Source: Nemertoderma westbladi
Taxonomy: Eukaryota; Xenacoelomorpha; Nemertodermatida; Nemertodermatidae
Direction: 5' to 3'
Length of the DNA stretch: 64,000 nucleotides
Assembly (NCBI GenBank): GCA_032718475.1
Contig: JAUCBJ010000495.1
Span: 1-64,000 of the forward strand
Below are positions 44,388-56,600 of the stretch, piece after piece; the stretch's first letter is position 1, and each line of letters starts with the position of its first letter. The notes beneath the pieces are model-generated. The model saw only the letters and a program-made list of their open reading frames with translations. It was not told the origin of the DNA and ran no database searches. The translations under genes and the position numbers were made by a program.

Positions 44388-44597
44388 TCGCTGAGGGAAA
44401 CCGGTATCCTCTGCGCGGTAGCCGAAGGTCTGGAGGTGCGGGCGTAGGGGAATGTGGGACTGGCTTATTTTTTCTTTATTGGTGGAGGGTACTACACAAT
44501 TCGATGGCCTAGTAAATTTATCTATCTTATGTCCAATGTGCAGAGCAGTATTATTGATATGAAAATATAAATAAACGTAGAAAAGGTTAGTAAAAAA

Positions 44598-44716
44598 ACT
44601 GGACTAATACTGGAGTACTGGACTAACACTGGAGTACTGCACTAACACTGTAGTACTGGACTAATACTGGAGTACTGGACTAATACTGAGTACTGGACGA
44701 ATACTGAGTACTGATA
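44598..44716. repeat. 19-bp minisatellite, right part
   Basis: Continuation of the array at 40417-40484, about six copies, with variants (ACTAACACTG, CTGTAGTACTGG, GGACGAATACTG). Confidence 0.85.
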
Positions 44717-45225
44717 CTTTTACATATTTGATGCCTGACTGATAAAGAAGCCTCTCTTAACTGAATTATTTATGTGCTAAACATATCTAACAAGTCAATA
44801 ACCAGGATTCGGGTGTAAATATTATTTATTATTATCTATCGGCAGACAACAGACAAGGAATCTACTCAAATTGAACTGCCAACTCCCCAAACAACAATGG
44901 ACTCTAACGAACATCGTGGTATGAACAGTCTCAATGGCTGGGAGGGTAGAACCTCATTAAATATCTTTTGTAAGTGGAATTTCCCCGAATAACAGAATAA
45001 TGTATGTGCTTTCTATTCAATATCATTGACATTCCAAAAATATATTTCTCGGGTAAGTGTATAACTTTCGCCGTATTGCTTATCCGTATCCGTATGTACA
45101 AAAAAAAGTTCATACATATATGTGCTTATGTAATAGAATCCTGTGGAGAATTACCCGTAGTGATTAGGCGCCAAAAAGTTCACAGCAACCATGCAGACTG
45201 GTAGGCCTACTTAAAGTGAAGTGAT
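44717..45225. other. Gene-free stretch
   Basis: No coding frame or repeat is supported between the minisatellite and the TTAA-flanked element. Confidence 0.4.
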
Positions 45226-46798
45226 TTAACCCTATTAAACCCGGGGGGGGGGGGGGGGGAGTCAATATGACCCCCCCCCGTGGTTTTTTTATTATAATTC
45301 TGAAACAAACGCAGTTGGGAATCTGAAATTTTATGACTTTTCCTAAAAATCTATTGTCTAGTAGTGAAAACCGTTTTCAAAAATATTGGGTAGTTTTCGA
45401 GTTATAGCACCATTTTTTAACCCTACTTTTGGCACTTTTTTTGAGACGTTTTTTGAAAATTACATTTCATTAAATATTAATTGTAACATCTCTATTTTTG
45501 ATTTACACCGATTTTTTGGTGTTAGCAATTTGATGGAATTCATATAAATTGATTTAGAAATTTCAAACTTGTTTTTTTCGGCGGGTGCCAAATTTTGGTG
45601 CCAGCACCAAATTTTGAAATATGTCAAATTTGTAAATTGATTGTTTGAAACTTATTTTTTACGCAATTGGGGTTTTTTGGGGATCTGGTTTCGATGAAAT
45701 ATATACGAGTTGCACCAAGCGTATCAAACTTGTATTTTTCGGTGCTGTGTGCAAATTTTGGTGCTAGCACGAAATTTTGAAAATCCATTCAATAGATAAA
45801 ATTGCTTGTGACAATTTATTTCTTGCATTTTAAAGGTTTATGGCTGTTCTTAATTCAATGGAATATATAATTATCGAACTAGACATCTCAAACTTGTATT
45901 TTTCGGAAGTGGGTGCAAAATTTGGTGCTAGCACCAAATTTTGAAAACCATCAAATATATCAATTGATTGTGTCATCTTGTTTCTTGCGTTATACGGGTT
46001 TGTTAGGGTTCTGAAGTCAATGGAATCAGTAAAAATTTCATAAGAGTTTTCAAACTTGTATTTTTCGCATGTGGGTGAAAATTGTTGTTTTGCTCCAAAT
46101 TTTGGAAAATAAGTAAATTGATCAGTAGATAGTATCATCTTGTTTCTTGCGTTATACGGGTTTATGAGGGTCCTGAATCCGATGGAAACAATAAAAACCG
46201 CACTGGACATCGCAAACTTGTACTTTTTGGTGGTGGGTACGAAATTTGGTGCTAGAACCAAAATTTGCCAAATTACGCCGAAAAATACAAGTAATAATGA
46301 TCTGGCATATTTGAAATGTATTCCATTAGAATCAGCGCCCTAGAAAACCTAAAAATGTGAATTTATAGCATCGTATAAGTGAATTAAAAATTTCGTGTTT
46401 TAACTGAAAAGTGCTGGTTACTTGTTTTTTTCATTTTTTTCCTACGCATAGAGGACTAAACAGCCATTTATGGTAATCATATCATTTTTAAATATTTTCC
46501 AATGTATTTTGCGCCCCAGAAAACCTGTATTGAAAAACAATTAGCCGAAAAATGTAACTTTCAAATTTTGTGAAAATTGTGCACTACTTGTAATTTTGGT
46601 GCTGCAATATTACCACCCCAGTACATTTTTTCGAAAATTTTTTTTTCAGTCGGATCCAGACTAGTGATACCTACGTACAAACAAAAAATCAGACGCTTTC
46701 GTTAATATTTGTAGATTTTAGAGGGAAGGGTGAATATGACCCCCCCCCCCCCCCCGGTATTTGTACAGCATTTTATAGCCCGGTACTAATAGGGTTAA
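45226..46798. mobile_element. piggyBac-like TTAA element without transposase
   Basis: TTAA at 45226-45229 and 46795-46798 brackets termini that begin CCC on both strands: left CCCTATTAAACCCGGGG, right (complement) CCCTATTAGTACCGGGC, 13 of 16 matching. A TTAA target and CCC-starting ends are the piggyBac hallmarks. Next to each end is a poly-G or poly-C block with an AATATGACCCCC word. The ~1.56-kb interior has no transposase. It is made of diverged ~150-165-bp repeats built around GGTGCTAGCACCAAATTTTG and CAAACTTGTATTTTTCGG. An inverted fragment of this interior lies at 25263-26250. Confidence 0.75.
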
Positions 46799-46916
46799 AA
46801 GAGTGCGGCTGCCACTACCTTTTGCTTTGCTTTGGCAAATAAACAATCAGTGGCAGTTCTATGGGAGGGGCAAGGGGGAGCTGTCGCCCCCACGCAAGTT
46901 CTATTGTTCAGGTTTG
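46799..46916. other. Short spacer
   Basis: Includes GGCAAGGGGGAGCTGTCGCC, a small GC-rich inverted motif. There is no gene. Confidence 0.4.
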
Positions 46917-47962
46917 GTCAGGTATTCTGGGTCAATGATTCAGAAAACTTGCCACCTACATGCAACATAAAGTAAGCATAGTAAGCACCTATGGCTGCAA
47001 AGACTGTGCGTACTGCAGAGAGAGCAAGCATCCAACAATTCTGTGAGTCCCTTTCCTGATGACCTTTCTGGCCCAAACCCCGGGTCACCAGGGAGGCCAG
47101 ATTGTGAGGGGTTGAGGGATTCTGGAGTTGGAGGCTACTCTCATGTTCCACCCCGACCAACCAAGCCATTGCATTGGTGAATCTGAGACAAGTCACTAGA
47201 CTAGCCTGAGTTAACACCCTAACACTCGGGTCCCCAATGCGACAAGGTAAGCAGACTGCCTTGGCAGATAAGCTTTCCCTTAGCGCAGTGGTTATTCAAG
47301 AGCACCGAATGCGGACTGGGGAGACTGAATAAGGTTCTGATTAAGGACATGGGGGCGGTTGGAGATGATAGTGGTAATAGTGGAATTGGTCTATTGATGA
47401 ATCCAACTGCACATGCAGCATTGGACAAATAGATCTCTAACCACATCATCCGTTTCCACTTAAGAAGTTTCCTAAGGTGGTTCTGATTGTGTGCTATTCT
47501 CCAACTAGTGTTGCCCCAGTAGAGGTGGAAAATTGTACCACAATCTAGAAGCAGCTACTGATGGAGTTGATCAGCATGCATTCTTAACATGGAATGTAAG
47601 GCAATGTAATGGCATCTTAACAGGACACTGGCCTTAAAGATGCGGATGATCTAGCAAATGTCATGGGTGATAGGGAGTTGTGGCGGTGCAATTTTGTTTT
47701 GTTGACAAGCCGGCACAGCATTCCTAAAAATGCAGCTGCAATGCAGCATGCCGATACTAGTAGTAGTATTCTTAACATTCCTGGGAGACTTTAATGCAAA
47801 TCTGCATCAATCACCTACATCGCCCTCCTGGGTCTAAAGCGATAGTGTTAACCAAAATTCCATCCATGTTCAGATTTCATCTCTGGAAATGGATTGTTTT
47901 CTGCTGGAACCCATTTCAAGATGCGAACTGGAAAGCTATGGACTCATAGTGGACCCAATGGC
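46917..47962 (+). pseudogene. LINE family 1, copy D, decayed 5' half
   Basis: Starts with the family 5' end (GGTCAGGTATTC) and follows copy A through the leader and endonuclease to the ...LWTHSGPNG region. A ~510-bp internal deletion is visible near 46995 (equivalent to 838-1350 of copy A), with many smaller indels, so no long frame survives. It stops at about 47962 without a 3' tail, a second 3'-truncated copy. A younger, very short family-1 tail is nested at 47591-47767. Confidence 0.8.
47591..47767 (+). mobile_element. 177-bp LINE family 1 tail nested in copy D
   Basis: Flanked by a perfect 11-bp duplication ATTCTTAACAT (47580-47590 and 47768-47778). Removing it restores the sequence seen uninterrupted at 1964-1974 in copy A. 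It begins with ~22 bp of unmatched sequence, then the last ~45 codons of the LINE (ACTGGCCTTAAAGATGCGG onward) and the tail CCGATACTAGTAGTAG. A small TTTTG duplication disrupts the frame. Confidence 0.9.
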
Positions 47963-49654
47963 CATTTATTTATATTCATAGTACAATATGGATATCATAC
48001 ACACAGCACGTATTATTGTGTAGGCTTATTATTATTATTACGTATTATTGTGCACATTCAAAAATGACGTAGTAAAATGCATCTGGTACTATAGGAATGG
48101 AAGTATATACATTTTGAGGGATTATATGAGATTGGATGAGATACATTGTGAGGGATGGAGGGAAGGGGGGGGGGGGGGGGGGGGGGGGTGGTATGGATAT
48201 GTATGGTGTAAGGGGAAGGCATATGTGGTAAATGGACAGGAAATTGTGGCTGTTAGTTAGACCTGGTTTTATGTTTATATAGTTCATCATAGGAATACCT
48301 GAATACCTATTTTATAATTTAAAGTTTATACATTTTCATCCTCATAGTTTATCCTACTCAATAGCCTATCTTGACTGCAACTTAAATACGCCATTTGAAA
48401 TATTATTAATTAATTTTTTATTGGTTGGGAGGAGCTGGGAAACTGTAATTGGCAACGGGAGTGAAAAGGTAGTCTTTCCCCCACCTCCCACCCTAATCGC
48501 TCATCCCAGTCATAATAAAGGTACGTATTTGATATTGCGTGGAGCCATTTACTAATCCGAAAAATTGATCGCAGTAAATATATTTGCTCCCCCCATGCAA
48601 AATCCTAGAACCGCCATTGTAAAGGTGCAGGATGAGTGACAGCAGTCAGCCACCGGATGCGCCAGCATGGCAGTACCTAATTTCTTGCCGCCGCCGCCTG
48701 GAAAACTAACTCAGCAGCCAACAGTGATTTATTTTTGAATCTTTTCCCACCATCCAATGGTTATTTAACGTTGCAGAACCCATGATTGTGGTGTGTTGGT
48801 TGCTATATGGCACTAGCATTATAGCAGGGAGAATGTTAGATCCTATTGTTAGATCCTTACAGCCACCACCATACTTCTGTACCTATCTGCATGTGTGTAG
48901 TTTTACTGCTGCCCCACAATTCCTAATATCTAAAATACAAAGTTACAGTAAAAGTTAAAAGTTACAGTAAAAGTTACACCCAAATTTCTCGACAAATTCG
49001 TCTTCTCCCAACATAATTTTTCCCAATTTGTCTGAAAGTGTTGATTCATAGTAAATCATATCATAAACGCAAACAATTAATTCCTAATTTATGTTTTGAA
49101 CCAAGCTTGAATCAAATTACATATATAATTAGATTTTTTCATTCCAAAAGACAGTCTGTATTTTTCATTCATTTCTAAGCCAACAACTGTCCCCTTACTC
49201 TTACTCAGGTTGAACCTGCCAACTGATTTTATAACACATTATTAATAAAGCAGCGACGCTGTGGTCGCCTAGAATTCAAGGAATCCACCATGACCTGCAA
49301 TATCAGTATTTATAGTCGTGAATTCACCTAACACGTAGCGATTTTAGTAAAAAAAATTATTTTCTTTACTAGCCACTAGACACTCCTCCATACTTGAACA
49401 GGCGCTCGAGTACGACCATCGATTCAATCACGAAGACTATTATTATCTATATCCCATAGCCTCTACTATATCTCATTAATACTCTTACTGTCTACTATTA
49501 TATCTACTCTAATGCACACTACATATTGTTTTACTTTTTATCACTTTATACCTATTTACATTTACAGTTATAAGGTATACGAATGTTAAAGTATACGAAT
49601 GATTCCAATTGATTCCAATTGTATATGAATGATTCCAATTGTTCAATATGAAAA
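47963..49654. other. Gene-free stretch with a poly-G tract
   Basis: A poly-G run of about 22 lies at 48167-48188 inside a GA-rich block, and ATT microsatellites near 48028. No gene is supported. GATTCCAATTG repeats three times at about 49600-49640. Confidence 0.45.
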
Positions 49655-52600
49655 GTTCCAGTTGTTAATGAGCGGGGTAAGGATATATTCCGTTTGATTA
49701 AGGAAATGGTTTGGTGGTTTGCAATAATTTAATATTGAAGGGTTCATCGGTGAGTGGTGGTTTAACATTTAGAAGAAAACAGAAATGGATCTCGGAGATT
49801 GACCTTTGTTTGGCATCACTTAACATTATCGATAAACTGTCTATTAACATCAAGAATAGGTGTTGGTATCCTTCAGATCATATTCATTCAGATCTATATT
49901 GATTACAGTTGATATTGTGATGAATTAGGGTATATACCATTGCCTAATAAAGAAATGCAGTTCAAACGGGTGCTCCCTGTAATGAAAGTTGATTCTATAA
50001 TTCTAGCCCAGTCCATGGCTGATGCAATAGGATGGGTGAATATAAATGGATTTGAAGGATACATATGCTTGGATTGATAGTTTTGGGGAGTTGATTGGAA
50101 AGTGCGTAAATGAGTGTCCTACTGCAAGTGGTCAGCATACTTCCAGCAGCAGGCATCATGATAAAAATGATGGTTTCGGAGCACAGTGGAATGCTATTTT
50201 AAAGAATGGAAGTCATAAAGAAATTTGGCAAGCCATAAACTGGAAAGAGAAATATCTAGTACTGATAATGTACATGATAATACTCCAACTGATGTTGACT
50301 TCAAGGATCACTTTGAGACCTTATTTCGCCCAGATATTGATGATATGCTATCAGATGATTTTATTGACAGCCCATATCTTCCAGAACTTGATCAACCTAT
50401 AGCTCCCTCTGAAGTATATGAAGCAATATCTTCAATGAAGGACTTACCGAGCCCAGGGCCAGTTGGTATACCATCGATAATTTTTAAGTTTCTGACCATT
50501 CAAGGTGTCATCCTACTGTGATTGTTCTTTAATGTGATTTTCGGATCTTCAATATGTCCTTCTGGGTGGATCTTTAGTAAACCGATTGTTCTCTTTAAGT
50601 CCGGTAACTCTATGCTTCCAGGGAATTATAGCAGCATAAGCGTGATGAACTCACTTTCGAAACTATATGAGAAGATCATTACTGCGCGATTGAGTCGATG
50701 GTAGAGACCTGACCCTGAACAGGCTGGAGCTCAGCCTGGGAGAGGCTGACCCTGAACAGGCTGGAGCTCAGCCTGGGAGAGGCTGACCCTGAACAGGCTG
50801 GAGCTCAGCCTGGGAGAGGCTGACCCTGAACAGGCTGGAGCTCAACCTGGGAAAGGCTGACCCTGAACAGGCTGGAGCTCAGCCTGGGAGAGGCTGACCC
50901 TGAACAGGCTGGAGCTCTCCTGGGAGAGGCTGACCCTGAACAGGCTGGGGCTCAGCCTGGGAGAGGTTGACCCTGAACAGGCTGGAGCTCAGCCTGGGAG
51001 AGGCTGACCCTGAACAGGCTGGAGCTCAGCCTGGGAGAGGCTGACCCTGAACAGGCTGGAGCTCAACCTGGGAGAGACTGACCCTGAACAGGATGGAGCT
51101 CAGCCTGGGAGATGCTGACACTGAACAGGCTGGAGCTCAGCCTGGGAGAGGCTGACCCTGAACAGGCTGGAGCTCAGCCTGGGAGAGGCTGACCCTGAAC
51201 AGGCTGGAGCTCAGCCTGGGAGAGGCTGACCCTGAACAGGCTGGAGCTCAACCTGGGAGAGACTGACCCTGAACAGGCTGGAGCTCAGCCTGGGAGATGC
51301 TGACACTGAACAGGCTGGAGCTCAGCCTGGGAGAGGCTGACCCTGAACAGGCTGGAGCTCAGCCTGGGAGAGGCTGACCCTGAACAGGATGGAGCTCAGC
51401 CTGGGAGAGGCTGACCCTGAACAGGCTGGAGCTCAGCCAGGGAGAGGCTGACCCTGAACAGGCTGGAGCTCGGCCTGGGAGAGGCTGACCCTGAACAGGC
51501 TGGAGCTCAGCCTGGGAGAGGCTGACCCTGAACAGGCTGGAGCTCAGCCAGGGAGAGGCTGACCCTGAACAGGCTGGAGCTCAGCCTGGGAGAGGCTGAC
51601 CCTGAACAGGCTGGAGCTCAGCCAGGGAGAGACTGACCCTGAACAGGCTGGAGCTCGGCCTGGGAGAGGCTGACCCTGAACAGGCTGGAGCTCAGCCAGG
51701 GAGAGGCTGACCCTGAACAGGCTGGAGCTCGGCCTGGGAGAGGCTGACCCTGAACAGGCTGGAGCTCAGCCTGGGAGAGGCTGACCCGGAACAGGCTGGA
51801 GCTCAGCCTGGGAGAGGCTGACCCTGAACAGGCTGGAGCTCAGCCTGGGAGAGGCTGACCCTGAACAGGCTGGAGCTCAGCCTGGGAGAGGCTGACCCTG
51901 AACAGGATGGAGCTCAGCCTGGGAGAGGCTGACCCTGAACAGGCTGGAGCTCAGCCAGGGAGAGGCTGACCCTGAACAGGCTGGAGCTCGGCCTGGGAGA
52001 GGCTGACCCTGAACAGGCTGGAGCTCAGCCTGGGAGAGGCTGACCCGGAACAGGCTGGAGCTCAGCCTGGGAGAGGCTGACCCTGAACAGGCTGGAGCTC
52101 AGCCTGGGAGAGGCTGACCCTGAACAGGCTGGAGCTCAGCCTGGGAGAGGGTGTTTCGAGTTAATTCTCACCCTTCGCCTTTTATGTGATTATGTAGTTC
52201 ACAAAAAGCTAAAGTTATTCCTTATCTTTGTAGATATTAATAAGGCATACGAACTTGTAAACAGGAAAAAACTTTTGAATGATTTAGCTAGTTTAGGTTG
52301 TGGTCGTGTCATGTTGCTCGCCCTGCAGTGCATATATAAAACAATTAAATTTATATTTAAATCTGTGATTATTACAGCAATTATAGGTATTAAGCAGGGG
52401 TTTCCGAGTAGTTGTATTATATTTATTATTTATGTGAATAAGCTTATACGTAGGATTAAACATGCGTACAAAACCGATAGGTTTTTGAATGTTCTGCTCC
52501 ACATATTGATGTTTATGGATGATACGGTTTTAATAGCAACAAGCAGATATGTATTGGAAAGTTTATAATTCTGCTTTCCTTCTGTAAAGATTTTATGTAT

Positions 52601-53510
52601 GTAAATCCCAAAAAACCAAATTAATGGTATTAAACGGTGATATACAAGATATAATTAATTAGTTTAGTTGTAGATGGTGTTAAAGTGGACCACACAGACT
52701 CTTATTTATATTTAGGTGCAAAATTCTGTTCGAACGGAAAATATAAACATATGTTTCAGTTGATTTATTAATGAGAAGTATAAACATTTATGAAATTTTC
52801 AAATTGTATATTTCGTAATAATATTCTGCCTTTTCATTTGAAGAAGTTGCTGTTAGAATCAAGTTTATTATCATCTATTTTGTATGGATGTTAAAGTTGG
52901 CTGACAAATGATATAAAGTCAATTGAAGTTCTATATGATTAAGCTATAAAGTTAAACGAGTTCGTGTTGAATATGAACAATGAGATGTATCTTATAGAAG
53001 CAGGTTTTCCATCTCTCTCTGCTCTTATAAACCATCGTCGAAAATTATTGTTAGACAAGTTGAATGCGCGCAACAAAAAGAAATCACTCTTTCTTCCAGC
53101 CCTTGATCTCTGCCTTACAGATAACTTTGCTCCTTTTAGGCATATTGAGAGAACTTTAATGAGTAACAACATTTTAAAGAGTGATCATGACGAACTAGTA
53201 CGAGCATTTAGGGAATCAGCGATAGGCAGAAGCTACACAGGCAGGCAGCAGCTAGCGATAAGCTACAGCACTATTTAGACTATAAACCAGAGTTAAGCCA
53301 AGGCGATGTGTACAGGCGATCTCGCCCTCTCGTTGATGATTGTTATCGAATTGCTTTCACGCACTTACAACTTTCATCTCATTCCATACGTGTAGAAACT
53401 GGGAGATGGAGTCGCATACCCAGATGTTCTAGAACATGTAAATGCGACCTAGTGTCTGTGCAAGATGAGGATCATGTTTTACTTAGATGTACACTAACTC
53501 TAACGTAATA
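49655..53510 (+). pseudogene. LINE family 3 (5'-truncated, decayed)
   Basis: The endonuclease C-terminus comes first (VVCNNLILKGSSV, RRKQKWISEIDLCLASLNII, ...WYPSDHIHSDL, 49700-49902). Then a linker and RT fingers (SSMKDLPSPGPVGIPSIIFK, IVLFKSGNSMLPGNYSSISV, SLSKLYEKIITARLSRW, 50225-50704). An RT segment PEQAG..PGRG has been expanded into a 37-bp array. Motif A FVDINKAYELVNR (~52231), motif B GIKQGFPSSC (~52388) and motif C FMDDTVLIATS (~52510) follow, then the thumb (HTDSYLYLGAKF) and a Cys/His-containing C-terminus (CSRTCKCDL, DEDHVLLRC, 53425-53500). Stops at 50519-50521 (TGA) and 50702-50704 (TAG), plus many frameshifts after 52568, make it dead. Clade unassigned. Confidence 0.8.
50709..52150 (+). 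repeat. 37-bp tandem array derived from an RT motif
   Basis: About 39 copies of a unit containing CTGACCCTGAACAGGCTGGA and GCTCAGCCTGGGAGAGG. In the reading frame of the host LINE, the first copy encodes PEQAGAQPGRG and the last ends GRG, followed directly by the next RT codons (CFELILTLRLL). The array is therefore 38 extra copies of one coding segment. The 37-bp period breaks the frame. Variants (AACCTG, CAGCCAGGG, CGGCCTGGG, ATGCTGACACTG, CCCGGAACAGG) recur in blocks, showing further block duplication. Confidence 0.95.
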
Positions 53511-53644
53511 AGTATGCACTAAATCCAGACAAATCTTATAATAATCTTATAATAATTAAAATAATCTTATATAATCAAATCTTATAAGGAACTGCTTGAG
53601 TTTTTAAAGAACCGATTTATGTTGTGCAAATTTATGTTCGAGGT
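53511..53644. other. Short AT-rich spacer
   Basis: Contains CTTATAATAATC-type short repeats between the LINE end and the satellite. Confidence 0.5.
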
Positions 53645-56600
53645 ATTAGAAGTATTTAACCCTATTAGTACCGGGGCTATTTAGAAGTATTTAACCCTAT
53701 TAGTACCGGGGCTATTTAGAAGTATTTAACCCTATTAGTACCGGGGCTATTTAGAAGTATTTAACCCTATTAGTACCGGGGCTATTTAGAAGTATTTAAC
53801 CTTATTAGTACCGGGGCTATTTAGAAGTATTTAACCTTATTAGTACCGGGGCTATTTAGAAGTATTTAACCCTATTAGTACCGCGGCTATTTAGAAGTAT
53901 TTAACCCTATTAGTACGGGGTCTATTTAGAAGTATTTAACCCTATTAGTACCGGGGCTATTTAGAAGTATTTAACCCTATTAGTACCGGGGCTATTTAGA
54001 AGTATTTAACCCTATTAGTACCGGGGCTATTTAGAAGTATTTAACCTTATTAGTACCGGGGCTATTTAGAAGTATTTAACCCTATTAGTACCGGGGCTAT
54101 TTAGAAGTATTTAACCCTATTAGTACCGAGGCTATTTAGAAATATTTAACTCTATTAGTACCGGGGCTATTTAGAAGTATTTAACCCTATTAGTACCGGG
54201 GCTATTTAAATTAATTGTTTTTCTCGCCGTAATATATTTATTAGAAGTATTTAACTCTATTAGTACCGGGGCTATTTAGAAGTATTTAACCCTATTAGTA
54301 CTGGGGCTATTTAGAAGTATTTAACCCTATTAGTACCGAGGCTATTTAGAAGTATTTAACCCTATTAGTACCGGGGCTATTTAAATTAATTGTTTTTCTC
54401 AGCGTAATATATTTATTAGAAGTATTTAACCCTATTAGTACCGGGGCTATTTAGAACTATTTAACCCTATTAGTACCGGGGCTATTTAGAAGTATTTAAC
54501 CCTATTAGTACCGGGGCTATTTAGAAGTATTTAACCCTATTAGTACCGGGGCTATTTAGAAGTATTTAACCCTATTAGTACCGGGGCTATTTAAATTAAT
54601 TGTTTTTCTCGCCGTAATATATTTATTAGAAGTATTTAACCCTATTAGTACCGGGGCTATTTAGAAGTATTTAACCCTATTAGTACCGGGGCTATTTAAA
54701 TGAATTGTTTTTCTCGCCGTAATATATTTATTAGAAGTATTTAACCCTATTAGTACCGAGGCTATTTAGAAGTATTTAACCCTATTAGTACCGGGGCTAT
54801 TTAGAAGTATTTAACCCTATTAGTACCGGGGCTATTTAAATTAATTGTTTTTCTCAGCGTAATATATTTATTAGAAGTATTTAACCCTATTAGTACCGAG
54901 GCTATTTAGAAGTATTTAACCCTATTAGTACCGGGGCTATTTAGAAGTATTTAACCCTATTAGTACCGAGGCTATTTAGAAGTATTTAACCCTATTAGTA
55001 CCGAGGCTATTTAGAAGTATTTAACCCTATTAGTACCGGGGCTATTTAAATTAATTGTTTTTCTCGCCGTAATATATTTATTAGAAGTATTTAACCCTAT
55101 TAGTACCGAGGCTATTTAGAAGTATTTAACCCTATTAGTACCGGGGCTATTTAGAAGTATTTAACCCTATTAGTACCGAGGCTATTTAGAAGTATTTAAC
55201 CCTATTAGTACCGGGGCTATTTAGAAGTATTTAACCCTATTAGTACCGGGGCTATTTAGAAGTATTTAACCCTATTAGTACCGGGGCTATTTAGAAGTAT
55301 TTAACCCTATTAGTACCGGGGCTATTTAGAAGTATTTAACCCTATTAGTACCGGGGCTATTTAAATTAATTGTTTTTCTCGCCGTAATATATTTATTAGA
55401 AGTATTTAACCCTATTAGTACCGGGGCTATTTAGAAGTATTTAACCCTATTAGTACCGGGGCTATTTAAATGAATTGTTTTTCTCGCCGTAATATATTTA
55501 TTAGAAGTATTTAACCCTATTAGTACCGAGGCTATTTAGAAGTATTTAACCCTATTAGTACCGGGGCTATTTAGAAGTATTTAACCCTATTAGTACCGGG
55601 GCTATTTAAATTAATTGTTTTTCTCAGCGTAATATATTTATTAGAAGTATTTAACCCTATTAGTACCGGGGCTATTTAGAAGTATTTAACCCTATTAGTA
55701 CCGGGGCTATTTAGAAGTATTTAACCCTATTAGTACCAGGGCTATTTAAATTAATTGTTTTTCTCGCCGTAATATATTTATTAGAAGTATTTAACTCTAT
55801 TAGTACCGGGGCTATTTAGAAGTATTTAACCCTATTAGTACTGGGGCTATTTAGAAGTATTTAACCCTATTAGTACCGGGGCTATTTAAATTAATTGTTT
55901 TTCTCGCCGTAATATATTTATTAGAAGTATTTAACCCTATTAGTACCGAGGCTATTTAGAAGTATTTAACCCTATTAGTACCGGGGCTATTTAGAAGTAT
56001 TTAACCCTATTAGTACCGAGGCTATTTAGAAGTATTTAACCCTATTAGTACCGAGGCTATTTAAATTAATTGTTTTTCTCGCCGTAATATATTTATTAGA
56101 AGTATTTAACCCTATTAGTACCGAGGCTATTTAGAAGTATTTAACCCTATTAGTACCGAGGCTATTTAGAAGTATTTAACCCTATTAGTACCGGGGCTAT
56201 TTAAATTAATTGTTTTTCTCACCGTAATATATTTATTAGAAGTATTTAACCCTATTAGTACCGGGGCTATTTAAATGAATTGTTTTTCTCACCATAGTAT
56301 ATTTATTAGAAGTATTTAACCCTATTAGTACCGGGGCTATTTAGAAGTATTTAACCCTATTAGTACCGGGGCTATTTAAATTAATTGTTTTTCTCGCCGT
56401 AATATATTTATTAGAAGTATTTAACCCTATTAGTACCGAGGCTATTTAGAAGTATTTAACCCTATTAGTACCGGGGCTATTTAGAAGTATTTAACCCTAT
56501 TAGTACCGAGGCTATTTAGAAGTATTTAACCCTATTAGTACCGGGGCTATTTAGAAGTATTTAACCCTATTAGTACCGGGGCTATTTAGAAGTATTTAAC

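Larger units (their letters stand above)
40485..44597 (+). mobile_element. Near full-length RLE-type non-LTR retrotransposon inside a minisatellite
   Basis: About 4.1 kb, with a ~133-bp leader, one long protein frame (interrupted late), a ~200-bp 3' untranslated region, and a short A run (44592-44598) at the end. ACTGGACTAATACTG abuts both ends (40470-40484 and 44598-44612). That is consistent with a target-site duplication, although the array itself makes this ambiguous. Domain content (Cys-rich N-terminus, RT, Cys-rich and PD-(D/E)xK-like C-terminus) fits the RLE class, which includes R2, NeSL, R4 and HERO; the exact clade is not assigned. The array is on both sides, so the element may be targeting it. 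Confidence 0.75.

Noticed and set aside
50703-52150. A Pro/Gln/Gly repeat protein encoded by the 37-bp array
   Set aside because: The period is not divisible by three, so the frame changes at each unit and stops (TGA) recur.
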